The notes under the pieces were generated by a model. It worked only from the letters and a program-made list of their open reading frames with translations. It made no database searches and had not been told where the DNA came from. The translations under genes and the position numbers were made by a program. From JAYEIA01 sp964472505 (GTDB lineage Bacteria; Bacteroidota; Bacteroidia; Bacteroidales; JAADGE01), in the NCBI GenBank assembly GCA_964472505.1, contig CAYYQW010000013.1, forward strand, positions 1 through 64,000: a stretch of DNA of 64,000 nucleotides, read 5' to 3'. Positions 32,908 to 41,881 of this stretch are shown piece by piece. The first letter of the stretch is position 1, and each line of letters begins with the position of its first letter.

Positions 32908-33708
32908 TTAAGCGGGTTGTGTTTCTTTTTCCGCAACTTCAAATTGCGTTTCCAATTTCTGTCTTAGCTCGGCAATTGTAAGCTTCGTAGCAAAATTATC
33001 TTTATAAAACCAAGATATATGCCCGGTTTCTTCCGAAACGGTTACCACAAAGCTGTTGCTTTGTTCGGCAGCTGCAGCTGCCGCTCTGTGGCGCAAACCA
33101 AAAGAAGGAGGAAAATCGCTTCGATGTGATAAGGGCAAAATACATTTTGCAGCCACAATTCTGTCGTCGCGAATAACAACTGCGCCGTCATGCATTGGGC
33201 TGTTTCTCTTAAAAATGGTTCTAAGCATAAGTGATGTTGTAAGCGCATCAACTTCGGCTCCGGATTCTATAATACGCTCCGGCAAAAACCCGTCTTGAAT
33301 AACGATAAGCGCTCCGGTTTTTTCTTTTGACATTTTAACGCAGGCATTAGCAATGGCCCATATTTTAAGCTTCGTTGATTTTTGTTTTTGCTTATCAACA
33401 AGACTTTTAATTTTTTCTTCAATACGAGACAGGTATTTGTTGCTCACCAAAAGAAAAAACTTTCGGATTTCCTGTTGGAAAACTATAATAATAGCCAAAG
33501 CTCCCAAACCCGTTACATGCCCGAGAATACCGCCCAACAGCCTCATATCCAAAGCTTTTACAATAATCCAAACGATATACATGGAAGCCAGTCCGAAGAA
33601 AATCTTTATGGCAGCCGTATTTCTTATCAGCAAATACACATTATAAAATAAAAATGCCGTAAGAAAAATATCGAGTATGTCCCAAATCGTGAGTTGTATA
33701 AATTCCAC
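32908..33708 (-). CDS. cdaA: Diadenylate cyclase (c-di-AMP synthase), CdaA type
   Basis: Membrane-bound enzyme that condenses two ATP into the second messenger c-di-AMP. Seen: three hydrophobic N-terminal helices (WDILDIFLTAFLFYNVYLLI and two more within the first 90 residues). The DisA_N catalytic domain follows with the defining motifs MHDGAVVIRDDRI (DGA) and FGLRHRAA (RHR). The GTG at 33708, four bases after the folP stop, gives 266 aa; the longer frame beginning at 33753 would start inside folP. c-di-AMP controls potassium transport and wall homeostasis in other bacteria; the trkAH genes are 17 kb away in this window. The phosphodiesterase is not seen here. Confidence 0.93.
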   Translation of the reverse strand: MEFIQLTIWDILDIFLTAFLFYNVYLLIRNTAAIKIFFGLASMYIVWIIVKALDMRLLGGILGHVTGLGALAIIIVFQQEIRKFFLLVSNKYLSRIEEKIKSLVDKQKQKSTKLKIWAIANACVKMSKEKTGALIVIQDGFLPERIIESGAEVDALTTSLMLRTIFKRNSPMHDGAVVIRDDRIVAAKCILPLSHRSDFPPSFGLRHRAAAAAAEQSNSFVVTVSEETGHISWFYKDNFATKLTIAELRQKLETQFEVAEKETQPA

Positions 33709-33712
33709 TTGT

Positions 33713-34561
33713 CTATTCCTTGTTATATTGTGATAATTGAATATGTAAATCAATGGCCTGCTTTGCTTCTTTTACATCATGAACACGCAGAATATCAGCA
33801 TGCTTATCCAAAGCGGTTTTGTGCAACACATTTGTAGCTGAGAGTGAATCTTTGGAGCTAATATTCAACAGTTTATAGATCATTGATTTACGCGAAAGTC
33901 CTACCATTATAGGTGTTTCCAATACGTCAAACCGCTCTAAATTGGCCAACAATTCATAATTATGCCTAAGGGTTTTTCCAAAACCAAAACCTGGGTCTAT
34001 GATGATATCTTGTATGCCTTTTGCTCTGAATTGTTGCAGTTTTTGAGAAAAATAATAAATTAATTCTTTTACAATATTGTCATAATGCGGATTTACTTGC
34101 ATATTTTCAGGTTTTCCCTGTTTATGCATCATAATGTAGGGCAAGTTGTTTTCTGCTGCCAAATCGGGCAATCGAGAATCTTCTTCACCGGCGCTTATAT
34201 CATTTATTATGTCAATATCAAAGTTTTCTAAAGCCGATTTTGCCGTTTCATATCTGAATGTATCTATTGAAATAACCACATCAGGGTAGAGTTTTCGAAT
34301 AAACTCAAGTGCCGAAAGCAAGCGTTTACTTTCTTCTTTTTCCGAAGGCATTTGAGCTCCCGGTCGGCTTGATGCAGCTCCCACGTCTATAATATCCGCT
34401 CCGGCTTCAATAATCCTGCGACATTGAGCTTTCACGGCATCTTCCGTAGTATAACGTCCGCCGTCGTAAAATGAATCGGGTGTTACGTTTAAAATGCCGG
34501 CTATAAGCGGCCTTTCCAATTCTATCAGCCGCCCTCTGCAATAAATATAAGATTGTTTCAT
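33713..34561 (-). CDS. folP: Dihydropteroate synthase
   Basis: Condenses p-aminobenzoate with dihydropterin pyrophosphate in folate synthesis; the target of sulfonamides. Seen: ILNVTPDSFYDGGR (first DHPS signature), IIDVGAASSRPGA, ISIDTFRYETAK, NDISAG, IDPGFGFGKTLRHNYELL (second signature), and the C-terminal VLRVHDVKEAKQA. At 282 aa it is normal. Its stop is four bases before the cdaA GTG start, a coupling that recurs in Bacteroidota. A -7 box at 34579-34586 lies just upstream, so folP can be transcribed independently of the CHAT gene. Confidence 0.96.
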   Translation of the reverse strand: MKQSYIYCRGRLIELERPLIAGILNVTPDSFYDGGRYTTEDAVKAQCRRIIEAGADIIDVGAASSRPGAQMPSEKEESKRLLSALEFIRKLYPDVVISIDTFRYETAKSALENFDIDIINDISAGEEDSRLPDLAAENNLPYIMMHKQGKPENMQVNPHYDNIVKELIYYFSQKLQQFRAKGIQDIIIDPGFGFGKTLRHNYELLANLERFDVLETPIMVGLSRKSMIYKLLNISSKDSLSATNVLHKTALDKHADILRVHDVKEAKQAIDLHIQLSQYNKE

Positions 34562-34578
34562 ACAAAAGATTTCCGGTG

Positions 34579-34586
34579 CAAAAATA
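34579..34586 (-). promoter_or_regulatory. -7 element of folP-cdaA-aroC (TATTTTTG)
   Basis: Exact TAnnTTTG on the minus strand in the 32-bp gap between the CHAT gene and folP, 17 bp upstream of the folP start. It implies a very short leader. Confidence 0.5.
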
Positions 34587-34593
34587 GAAACTC

Positions 34594-37500
34594 TTAGTTG
34601 CCAATCAAAACAAATGGTGACCAGAAAAACGGATGTGCATGTTTTTCACGGCTGTTAATAAGTTTCAACTTTGCGTTGTGTAAAGCATCGGCATAATTAT
34701 TACCGGATAAAATGCTGTCGTAAAAATATTGCATAAGCAAAGCGGTAGATTCATCTTCAACCATCCAGAGAGAAACGATAATGTTTTTTGCACCGGCATA
34801 AATAAATGAACGCGTAAGTCCGATTATGCCCTCGCTTTTCGAAATTTTACCCAAACCCGTTTCACAGGCCGACAAGACTACTAAGTCGGAATTCATCGCA
34901 TAATTATAAATTTCACCGGCATACAGAATGTTTTCGGAGCTGTTTTCGGACGGGTAAAATAATAAACCTGAAAGCTCGGGATGCTGTGTATTTACAAGGC
35001 CGTGAGTAGCAATATGTATGATGTTGTAATCGGACAATTGCAAGTTACGAAAATATTGTTTTGTAACTTCATTGCCGGTAAGCTTATCATACCGGCCGAG
35101 CGAGTCTGCTATTTTATGGTATATGCTGTCAATTTCTTTTTGGGTTCCCGGTAATTCGCTAAGCGAAAAACCCTCCATTTTTTGAGTTTGCAAATTCGAG
35201 AAAACAGGTGCCAAACCTAACCAGCCGGAAATATTCCCGGCTTCATAAGGATTTTCCATTGCTTGAGCAAAAAGTGAAGCTGAATAAAAATAACTGATCC
35301 TATAATCTTTAATCAAAAAAGGATAATCCGAAAATCGCAATAATTCTCCCGTGAAATCTTTGGTAATGAGAGCTTCAAAAGGGATAATTCCGAGGATATG
35401 ATCGGGAACTATTATTAATTGTTCTGTTGTTTCGGGAATGTCGCCCGGAAATAATACGGCAAACAATTCGCGGCCGAGTGCCAAGTATTTCGGAAAATCG
35501 GATTTTAATCCGGAAGTCAGATATTTTCTGAAACTAATAATCTGTTCCTCAAAATTCACGGGTACATCCGCTGAACTTATTTTAATGTTATCTTTAGTTA
35601 GGGTAAAAATAATCAGCTGGCTTCCGCTGAAGAAATAACTTCTGAAGGCTTGATTATCAGCCAAATATTGTTGTATTAATGCAGGCTTTATGCCTTCCTG
35701 AGCATGCGCCGTCTGATAATAATTCGGATAATTTTTTTCGATATAATTACTTAAATGAATTGCGCCTTGATTAAATTTAAACAAGTCATCTTGAAGTTGT
35801 TTTTCTTTTTGCTTATCGTTTGTTTGCAGCAGTTTAGTTTTGATACCCGAGATTTGATTATCCAAGAACCTTTCCTGTTGAATTAAAGAATCCGGTATTC
35901 CGGAAAAGTGCTTAGCTTCAGAAGCATAAACAGCATCCGATAATAAAGCGGCTTTATTTTTTTCGGAAAAATAAAAAGCTTTTTCATAATACACTTTCTT
36001 TTTATCCGCTTGTTTTTGCAAATTACCCATATTTGCTGCGGCCAAAACAGCCGCCTCATAAATATCACGATTACGATTACCCGATCGCAATTTATCGCTT
36101 TCGCCTCGTATGCTTTTCCGATTGGCGGCAATAAGAGAATCAGACAAAAGATATGTTTCATAAGCATGCCGGGCATAAGCGTATGTGCTGTCTTGCATAT
36201 ATACGGCCGTAAGCACACGAGCTTTACCGGATAATGCATAAAGCAAATAATTTAGGTCAGCATATTCTTTGGGCTTCGGATTGGAAAAAAAATCGGCCGA
36301 ATCCGGACTGAATTCCGGCACGTTTACCTGTAAAGCCTTTTGGTAGAACAACAGCGATGAATCGTTTTTTGCCAAGCGATGATAAGTTTCGCCCATATTA
36401 ATATAAGTCAAAGCAAGTGCCGGCAATATATAATTATCGGAACGGCCGTACAACACTTCTGCTTTTCGGTAATATTCAAGCGCTTTGTCATAATCGCCTT
36501 TACGTCTGTAAACATTGGCCGTATTATGAAAGTAGCTTCCCAATTCCGGATGCTCGTTGCCATAGTTAGTGCGTATGACCTTAATAGCCTCTTGGTAATA
36601 CGATATTGCCGATTCATATTTTTCATCGGCAAACAAAACCGAAGCAAAATTGCCGGCTGTCATGGCAATAGAAGGATGTGTGTTGCCCAAAACACGCTTT
36701 TGAATTTCATAAGCCGATCGGAAAGCTCTTACCGCCTTTGCGTAATCATTAAGCGATTTATATGCCAAGCCGATGTTATTATACTCATCCGCCACTGAGC
36801 GGTGATTTTCTCCCCAAAATGATTGTTTGATTTCCAAAGCCTTTTCCATAAACTGTAAAGCGGTATTATACTGCCCCATGGTATAATATACGCTGCCTTT
36901 TCCTGAATACAGCAGAGCGGTATTCGGACTTTGGCTCTGTCCGGTTTTAGCGGCCTGTTCCAGGCCTTTGTCAAGATATGCTAAGGCTTCCTTAAAATTC
37001 CCCAGGCTGCGCGCTGTGATACTCAGGTTATTGTATGCCGCACTTAATTCCGGCGCTTGAGCACCGGCTATTTCCAAGCGTAATTTCAAATCTTGCAAAT
37101 AATACGCATGTGCTTTTTTGTATTCACCCAAGTTTGAATATATATTGCCAAAAGAAGCAGACAGTTTAGCTGCAAAAAACGGATCATTTACGGGGAATTT
37201 TTTTGCCAGTTGTTCCGATTTTTGAAAATAATCCAAAGCCTCTTGCATATTTCCGCTGCCGAATTCTTGACGCCCTTTGGCAAAGTACAGCAAAACCTGA
37301 TAACGATTTTCATCTCCAAAAAATTCCACGGCATCTGATTCTGCAATATTCAAAACTTTTTCTGCCTGTTGATATTTATTTTGAGCTATCAAAACAAGTG
37401 ATTCGGATATTTTGCATTGTAAATAATTCCCCTGATAATCCGCTTGTTTAAACAAGTCTGCTGCCTGTGAGAATTTTATCTGTGCATTCTTAAAATCATA

Positions 37501-37617
37501 AGTTGACTGTAATCGTCCGGCATCGCGAAACAATTCAACGGCCTTATCGTAATTATCGGTTTGCCCGTAAATAAAAGGCGAAACAAATAAAAAAAGTATC
37601 AAAAATATTCTGTGCAT
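34594..37617 (-). CDS. Secreted TPR-CHAT protein (caspase-like peptidase fold)
   Basis: Exported protein of 1007 aa. Seen: signal peptide (MHRIFLILFLFVSPFIYG, cleaved before QTDN), then roughly ten TPR-type helical repeats (for example AAYNNLSITARSLGNFKEAL, VADEYNNIGLAYKSLNDYAKA) over about residues 20-430. A coiled-coil linker (about 540-640) follows. A C-terminal CHAT domain (about 720-1007) has the catalytic His872 in HIATHG and Cys918 in LSACETG, so the caspase-type dyad is intact. CHAT domains are proteases, some acting in immunity (for example TPR-CHAT in type III-E CRISPR). This one is exported and has no CRISPR or nuclease partner nearby. It precedes folP by 32 bp. Substrate is unknown. 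Confidence 0.9.
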   Translation of the reverse strand: MHRIFLILFLFVSPFIYGQTDNYDKAVELFRDAGRLQSTYDFKNAQIKFSQAADLFKQADYQGNYLQCKISESLVLIAQNKYQQAEKVLNIAESDAVEFFGDENRYQVLLYFAKGRQEFGSGNMQEALDYFQKSEQLAKKFPVNDPFFAAKLSASFGNIYSNLGEYKKAHAYYLQDLKLRLEIAGAQAPELSAAYNNLSITARSLGNFKEALAYLDKGLEQAAKTGQSQSPNTALLYSGKGSVYYTMGQYNTALQFMEKALEIKQSFWGENHRSVADEYNNIGLAYKSLNDYAKAVRAFRSAYEIQKRVLGNTHPSIAMTAGNFASVLFADEKYESAISYYQEAIKVIRTNYGNEHPELGSYFHNTANVYRRKGDYDKALEYYRKAEVLYGRSDNYILPALALTYINMGETYHRLAKNDSSLLFYQKALQVNVPEFSPDSADFFSNPKPKEYADLNYLLYALSGKARVLTAVYMQDSTYAYARHAYETYLLSDSLIAANRKSIRGESDKLRSGNRNRDIYEAAVLAAANMGNLQKQADKKKVYYEKAFYFSEKNKAALLSDAVYASEAKHFSGIPDSLIQQERFLDNQISGIKTKLLQTNDKQKEKQLQDDLFKFNQGAIHLSNYIEKNYPNYYQTAHAQEGIKPALIQQYLADNQAFRSYFFSGSQLIIFTLTKDNIKISSADVPVNFEEQIISFRKYLTSGLKSDFPKYLALGRELFAVLFPGDIPETTEQLIIVPDHILGIIPFEALITKDFTGELLRFSDYPFLIKDYRISYFYSASLFAQAMENPYEAGNISGWLGLAPVFSNLQTQKMEGFSLSELPGTQKEIDSIYHKIADSLGRYDKLTGNEVTKQYFRNLQLSDYNIIHIATHGLVNTQHPELSGLLFYPSENSSENILYAGEIYNYAMNSDLVVLSACETGLGKISKSEGIIGLTRSFIYAGAKNIIVSLWMVEDESTALLMQYFYDSILSGNNYADALHNAKLKLINSREKHAHPFFWSPFVLIGN

Positions 37618-37634
37618 GGTTCAATTTTTTTGTA

Positions 37635-37642
37635 TAAATTTG
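37635..37642 (+). promoter_or_regulatory. -7 element of the patatin-Omp85 gene (TAAATTTG)
   Basis: Exact TAnnTTTG on the plus strand, 77 bp upstream of the ATG at 37719, in the divergent gap with the CHAT gene. Confidence 0.5.
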
Positions 37643-37718
37643 GAAAGCTTTTATATAATAAACTTGCCAAAAATTGGTTTTTTGTATCAGGTAAAGTTAA
37701 AAATTTTATTTCAAAAAG

Positions 37719-40049
37719 ATGAAAACATCCGATACTCAAATCATATTTCTTAAAATCACCATTTTTGTATTAATCCTTAGCGGGGGACTCTCCTACTCCG
37801 CCAAGGGGCAGAGCGTAGGCTTGGTCCTCAGCGGAGGCGGTGCCAAAGGTATGGCGCATATTGGAGTTATTCGTGCTTTGGAAGAGAACGGAATTCCCAT
37901 TGACTATATTTCGGGTTCGTCCATTGGAGCAATGGTAGGAGGTTTATATGCTTCCGGCTATACCACCGATGAGATTGAAATGATATTTGCATCGGAGCGT
38001 TTTAAACAGTGGCGAGCCGGTGCGGTTGATCCCGAATACTATTATTCATATATGCGTGAAGAATCGGCTGAAATGCTGTCTGTAAAATTCAAAGCCGACT
38101 CATTGGAAACAAAAGCTTATTTGCCGGCCAGTGTGGTTTCTCCGCACCAGATGGATTTTGCTTTCATGCAAATACTTTCGGCACCTGCTGCTGCTGCTAA
38201 TTATGATTTTGACAGTTTGTATATTCCGTTTCGCTGCATGGCTACCGATATTTATGAACGAAAATCCATTGCTTTCAGCAAAGGCCACTTGCCCTCGGCA
38301 GTAAGGGCTTCCATGACATTTCCTCTTTATTTCAAACCCATAGAAATAGACGGCAAATTGATGTTTGACGGCGGCATTTACGATAATTTTCCCAAAAAAG
38401 TAATGAAAGAAGATTTTAATCCGGATATAATTATTGGTGTTAAAGTAGCCTCAAACTACGGCATGCCCGATAAAGATGATGTAATAAGCCAAATAGAAAG
38501 CATGATAGCCGGCCACAGCGACTATTCTTTATGTGAAGAAGAAGGCATACTTATTGATATACAATTAGATAATGTAAAACTGATGGATTTTAGTTCCACA
38601 AAAGCCATTGAAGAAAAAGGCTATAAAGCAGCAACAGACATCATGGACTCAATCAGCTCCCGAGTAGAACGTCGCGTAAGTCCATACGAGCGAAACAGAG
38701 CCCGATTAAACTTTAGAAAAAAATATCCGAAATTAATTTTTGATACCATTATAGTAGAAGGCCTCAAACCGAAACAAAAAGAATATATCGCAAACCTTAT
38801 AGGCATAAAGGGTGAAGCTATCGGTATTGATGAGCTTAAAGAACAATACAACAAAGCAGTAGCTTCAGAGCATATTGAAAACATGTATCCGATAGCCGAA
38901 AAAAAAACAAATGATTCTTTTTTTAGCTTACGACTGCCGGTAGAAACAGCCAAAAAATTCAAAGCCGGCATAGGCGGTAATTTTAGTTTAACAGATATGA
39001 ACCAAGCATATTTAGGCGGAAGTTACCGCTTTTTTGGACGACGAGCCTACCGTGTTAATGCCAATCTGTATTTCGGAAGTTTATATAATTCCGCACAGCT
39101 AACCGGGCGTGTATATTTCCCGGTACGAAGCCAAATATTCACGGATTATATTCTAAATTTTTCACGCAAGAATTTTTCTAACGGAAAAGCCAATAATTTT
39201 TTTGAAGATCAAAAATCACCCTACATTATCAAAAATCAACTATTTACCGGCTTATCAACCGGCCTTCCGCTTACCAACAACGGCTATGCGTTTGCGGGAG
39301 CTAATTTGGCTAAAGATATGAACCGCTATTATCAGCGAACCGGCTTTCGCTCGGATGACAGCACCGATAAATCAGAAATAAATTATTGGCTCGGTTTTCT
39401 CGGCTACAGATATAATTCACTTAATTATAAGAACTTTGCCCATATAGGGAAACTATTGGAAATACGTGCTTCGTATATAAACGGTAAAGAAAAACATACA
39501 CCCGGCAGCACCGGACTTATTGAGGAAATTCAACATCTTAGTTTTGATTATTTTGCATTTAAGGCAGACTACAAGGGTTACTTCCCCATTAGTAAAAGCA
39601 TAACACTCGGATTGGATGCTTCCGTAGTATTGTCGGATAAAGAGCCGCTCTCAAATTATACCTCAACCGTGGCTGATGCTCCGGCATATAATCCGTTTCC
39701 TTATGCACGCTCTTTATTTAATGTTAAGTATCGCGCTCATAATTATGCCGCTTTAGGCATAAAAAGCATTTTACATTTCACCGATGATTTGTCTTTCAGG
39801 TTGGAAGGACAGATATTTCAGCCTTACCGAAAGCTGTCGGCAAAAATTACCGGTGAAGTTATCTCTGCTGTTTACGAAAAACCCTTCCAATATCATTATT
39901 TTTCGGGGCGTGCGGCCATTGTGTATCAAACCATGGTGGGTCCTGTGTATCTCAGTTATAATTATTTTCAGAATTACTCACATGATTTTTATCTTTCTCT
40001 GGGTTTAGGTTTTCATGTTTTCAATGATAATGCTAAAATGCTTCGCTAA
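37719..40049 (+). CDS. Patatin phospholipase with Omp85-type C-terminal barrel
   Basis: Predicted two-part outer-membrane protein. Seen: signal peptide (residues about 10-29), then a patatin domain with oxyanion loop SGGGAKGMAHIG, nucleophile elbow GSSIG (Ser68) and catalytic Asp in FDGGIYDNFP. A short POTRA-like linker (FDTIIVEGLKPKQKEYIANLIGIKGEAIGIDELK, about residues 345-380) follows. The remaining 380 residues are Tyr/Phe/Gly-rich alternating strands ending in YLSLGLGFHVF, consistent with a 16-strand BamA/Omp85-like barrel. This layout matches PlpD-like type Vd passengers, where the patatin domain may be displayed on the surface or act on lipids in the periplasm. At 776 aa it fits the family. 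Confidence 0.9.
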   Translation: MKTSDTQIIFLKITIFVLILSGGLSYSAKGQSVGLVLSGGGAKGMAHIGVIRALEENGIPIDYISGSSIGAMVGGLYASGYTTDEIEMIFASERFKQWRAGAVDPEYYYSYMREESAEMLSVKFKADSLETKAYLPASVVSPHQMDFAFMQILSAPAAAANYDFDSLYIPFRCMATDIYERKSIAFSKGHLPSAVRASMTFPLYFKPIEIDGKLMFDGGIYDNFPKKVMKEDFNPDIIIGVKVASNYGMPDKDDVISQIESMIAGHSDYSLCEEEGILIDIQLDNVKLMDFSSTKAIEEKGYKAATDIMDSISSRVERRVSPYERNRARLNFRKKYPKLIFDTIIVEGLKPKQKEYIANLIGIKGEAIGIDELKEQYNKAVASEHIENMYPIAEKKTNDSFFSLRLPVETAKKFKAGIGGNFSLTDMNQAYLGGSYRFFGRRAYRVNANLYFGSLYNSAQLTGRVYFPVRSQIFTDYILNFSRKNFSNGKANNFFEDQKSPYIIKNQLFTGLSTGLPLTNNGYAFAGANLAKDMNRYYQRTGFRSDDSTDKSEINYWLGFLGYRYNSLNYKNFAHIGKLLEIRASYINGKEKHTPGSTGLIEEIQHLSFDYFAFKADYKGYFPISKSITLGLDASVVLSDKEPLSNYTSTVADAPAYNPFPYARSLFNVKYRAHNYAALGIKSILHFTDDLSFRLEGQIFQPYRKLSAKITGEVISAVYEKPFQYHYFSGRAAIVYQTMVGPVYLSYNYFQNYSHDFYLSLGLGFHVFNDNAKMLR

Positions 40050-40171
40050 CCGGCAAGGAAGTTTTTGCTGCTTCTAAAAAAAATGCTTTTATTTGTGCGT
40101 TTTTACGAGTCAAAGATTCGTATATATACATATATTATTTAAACTTTTCATTCCAATAAACAAACAAAAGG

Positions 40172-41011
40172 ATGAACGAAAATAAAAAAAAATTAGAGCC
40201 GATTGATTTTAAAAAAATTATTCGAAGCCAAGAAAATAAAACGGTAAGAAACCTTCCGAATTTCGTTATTAATATTGTAAAACGAATACTTAAAGAAAAG
40301 CAGCTCAATAAATTCATTGAAGCCAACGGAGACAAATTCAATGTTGATTTTATTAAAGGCTCACAAGAATATTTTAATGTAGATGTAGAGCAATACGGCT
40401 TAGAACAGTTGGATCCCAACAGGCGTTACATTTTTGCCTGTAACCACCCCATCGGAGGCTTAGATTTTTCATCGGCTATATACGTGCTAAGCGATAAGTT
40501 CCCAAAAATTAAAGTCATTGCCAATAAGATACTAACCGGTTTGGCCAATATTCGCGAAATGTTATTGCCCGTTGGAGTTTTTGAGAAAACCGACAAAGAA
40601 GACAAAGAAAGACTTGAGAGAATAATGTCAGATGATGAACATCAGATATTAACTTTTCCGGCCGGGCGCGTAGCCAGAAAAATCGACGGCAAAATACAGG
40701 ATTTGCCCTGGCATCGCAGTTTTATTCGGCAAGCTATACAGTATGAGCGAGAAGTAGTTCCGGTGTATATTGATTCGTTTAATTCGAAATTCTTTTACAA
40801 TATCGGCCGCCTGCGTACATTTTTAGGAATTAAAGCAAATATTGAACTGTTTTTCATAATCGGTGAACAATTCAAGAAATACAATGAAACCATTCCCATA
40901 TATTTTGGTAAACCCATTCATTACTCAACATTTACCGATGACAAAACGCATCTTGAGTGGGCACAGGAAGTACGCCGAATCACTTGCAATTTAAGCAAAA
41001 AGAAAGTATGA
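40172..41011 (+). CDS. Lysophospholipid/ornithine-lipid-type acyltransferase
   Basis: Predicted acyltransferase of the PlsC-like superfamily. Seen: the substrate-site motif FACNHPIGGLDFSS with His and Asp (HPxGGxD type, one residue longer than HX4D), MLLPVGVFEK, and LTFPAGRVARK (the EGTR-like block with Ala-Gly). It is 279 aa with no clear membrane segment, resembling OlsB- and hemolysin-type acyltransferases more than classical PlsC. It overlaps the following PlsC-like gene by 4 bp (ATGA), so the two are translationally coupled and probably act together in phospholipid or aminolipid assembly. The substrate cannot be read. Confidence 0.82.
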   Translation: MNENKKKLEPIDFKKIIRSQENKTVRNLPNFVINIVKRILKEKQLNKFIEANGDKFNVDFIKGSQEYFNVDVEQYGLEQLDPNRRYIFACNHPIGGLDFSSAIYVLSDKFPKIKVIANKILTGLANIREMLLPVGVFEKTDKEDKERLERIMSDDEHQILTFPAGRVARKIDGKIQDLPWHRSFIRQAIQYEREVVPVYIDSFNSKFFYNIGRLRTFLGIKANIELFFIIGEQFKKYNETIPIYFGKPIHYSTFTDDKTHLEWAQEVRRITCNLSKKKV

Positions 41012-41721
41012 TAAAAGTTTGGGCATTTATTCGTGCATTATATATCTGGTTAGTAGGCGGCGGTATCTTTCTTGTGGCGACTCTTATCGGGATTATACTT
41101 TTTAATATTATCCCGGCTAAAAAATTACATTATCCCTACAGCCGTTTTTTGCGCTTGATATTTATTTTCTCATTCATACGAGTTGAGCGCAGGCGTAAAG
41201 GGAAATACGATAAAAATAAAAGTTACATTTTCATGGCCAATCATACCAGTTTGGTGGATGTTCCGCTTATGGGTGCTTACCTGCCGGTATTTGCTAATGC
41301 GCTTGAGGCACATTCGCACTTCAAATGGCCTCTTTATCGCCATTTAATCAAAGCTTACGGGCAGATACCCATTGATCGCTCCAGTGCTCAAAAGTCTGTG
41401 CGCAGCTTTGAATTAGCCTCTCAAAAAGTAAACAGCGGTACTTCAATCATCGTTTTTCCGGAAGGCCACCGAACGCGCGACGGCAAATTACGTACTTTCA
41501 AAAAACTGCCTTTCACTATGGCCAAACAAACACATGCCGATATTATTCCCATAGGCATAAAAGGTATGTGGAAAGTCTGCGGAGGCGAAAGCTTTTTTCT
41601 GTACCCCGGCAAATTATACATGAATTTTGGAGAGGCAATTCCTCACCAAAAAATACAGGAAATGACAGAAAATGAAATTTCCGATTTGATCCGCCAAGAA
41701 ATAATTGAACTCAGTAAATAG
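41008..41721 (+). CDS. 1-acyl-glycerol-3-phosphate acyltransferase (PlsC-like)
   Basis: Membrane-associated acyltransferase that adds the second fatty acid in phospholipid synthesis. Seen: N-terminal hydrophobic helix (LYIWLVGGGIFLVATLIGIILFNII), the catalytic HX4D motif in MANHTSLVDVPL, FKWPLYRHL, and VFPEGHRTRDGKL (the FPEGTR block). At 237 aa it is standard. The ATG at 41008 overlaps the stop of the previous gene; the longer frame from 40957 is inside that gene and is not used. Confidence 0.92.
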   Translation: MIKVWAFIRALYIWLVGGGIFLVATLIGIILFNIIPAKKLHYPYSRFLRLIFIFSFIRVERRRKGKYDKNKSYIFMANHTSLVDVPLMGAYLPVFANALEAHSHFKWPLYRHLIKAYGQIPIDRSSAQKSVRSFELASQKVNSGTSIIVFPEGHRTRDGKLRTFKKLPFTMAKQTHADIIPIGIKGMWKVCGGESFFLYPGKLYMNFGEAIPHQKIQEMTENEISDLIRQEIIELSK

Positions 41722-41881
41722 CCTGATAAACAGTCGCTTCAAGCAGTTATGATTTGTATCATAGCTTTTCACAAAAATAAATCCGATATTTGCATCTGAA
41801 TAAAACAATTTCGAAAGAAAATAACGGATAAACATTTTCCAATTCTCGATAAAATATAGCAGCACAAAGCATTTAAGCCCA

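Noticed and set aside
34594..37617. CHAT protein as part of a CRISPR or antiphage system
   Set aside because: No cas, nuclease, retron or CBASS component nearby, and the protein is exported.
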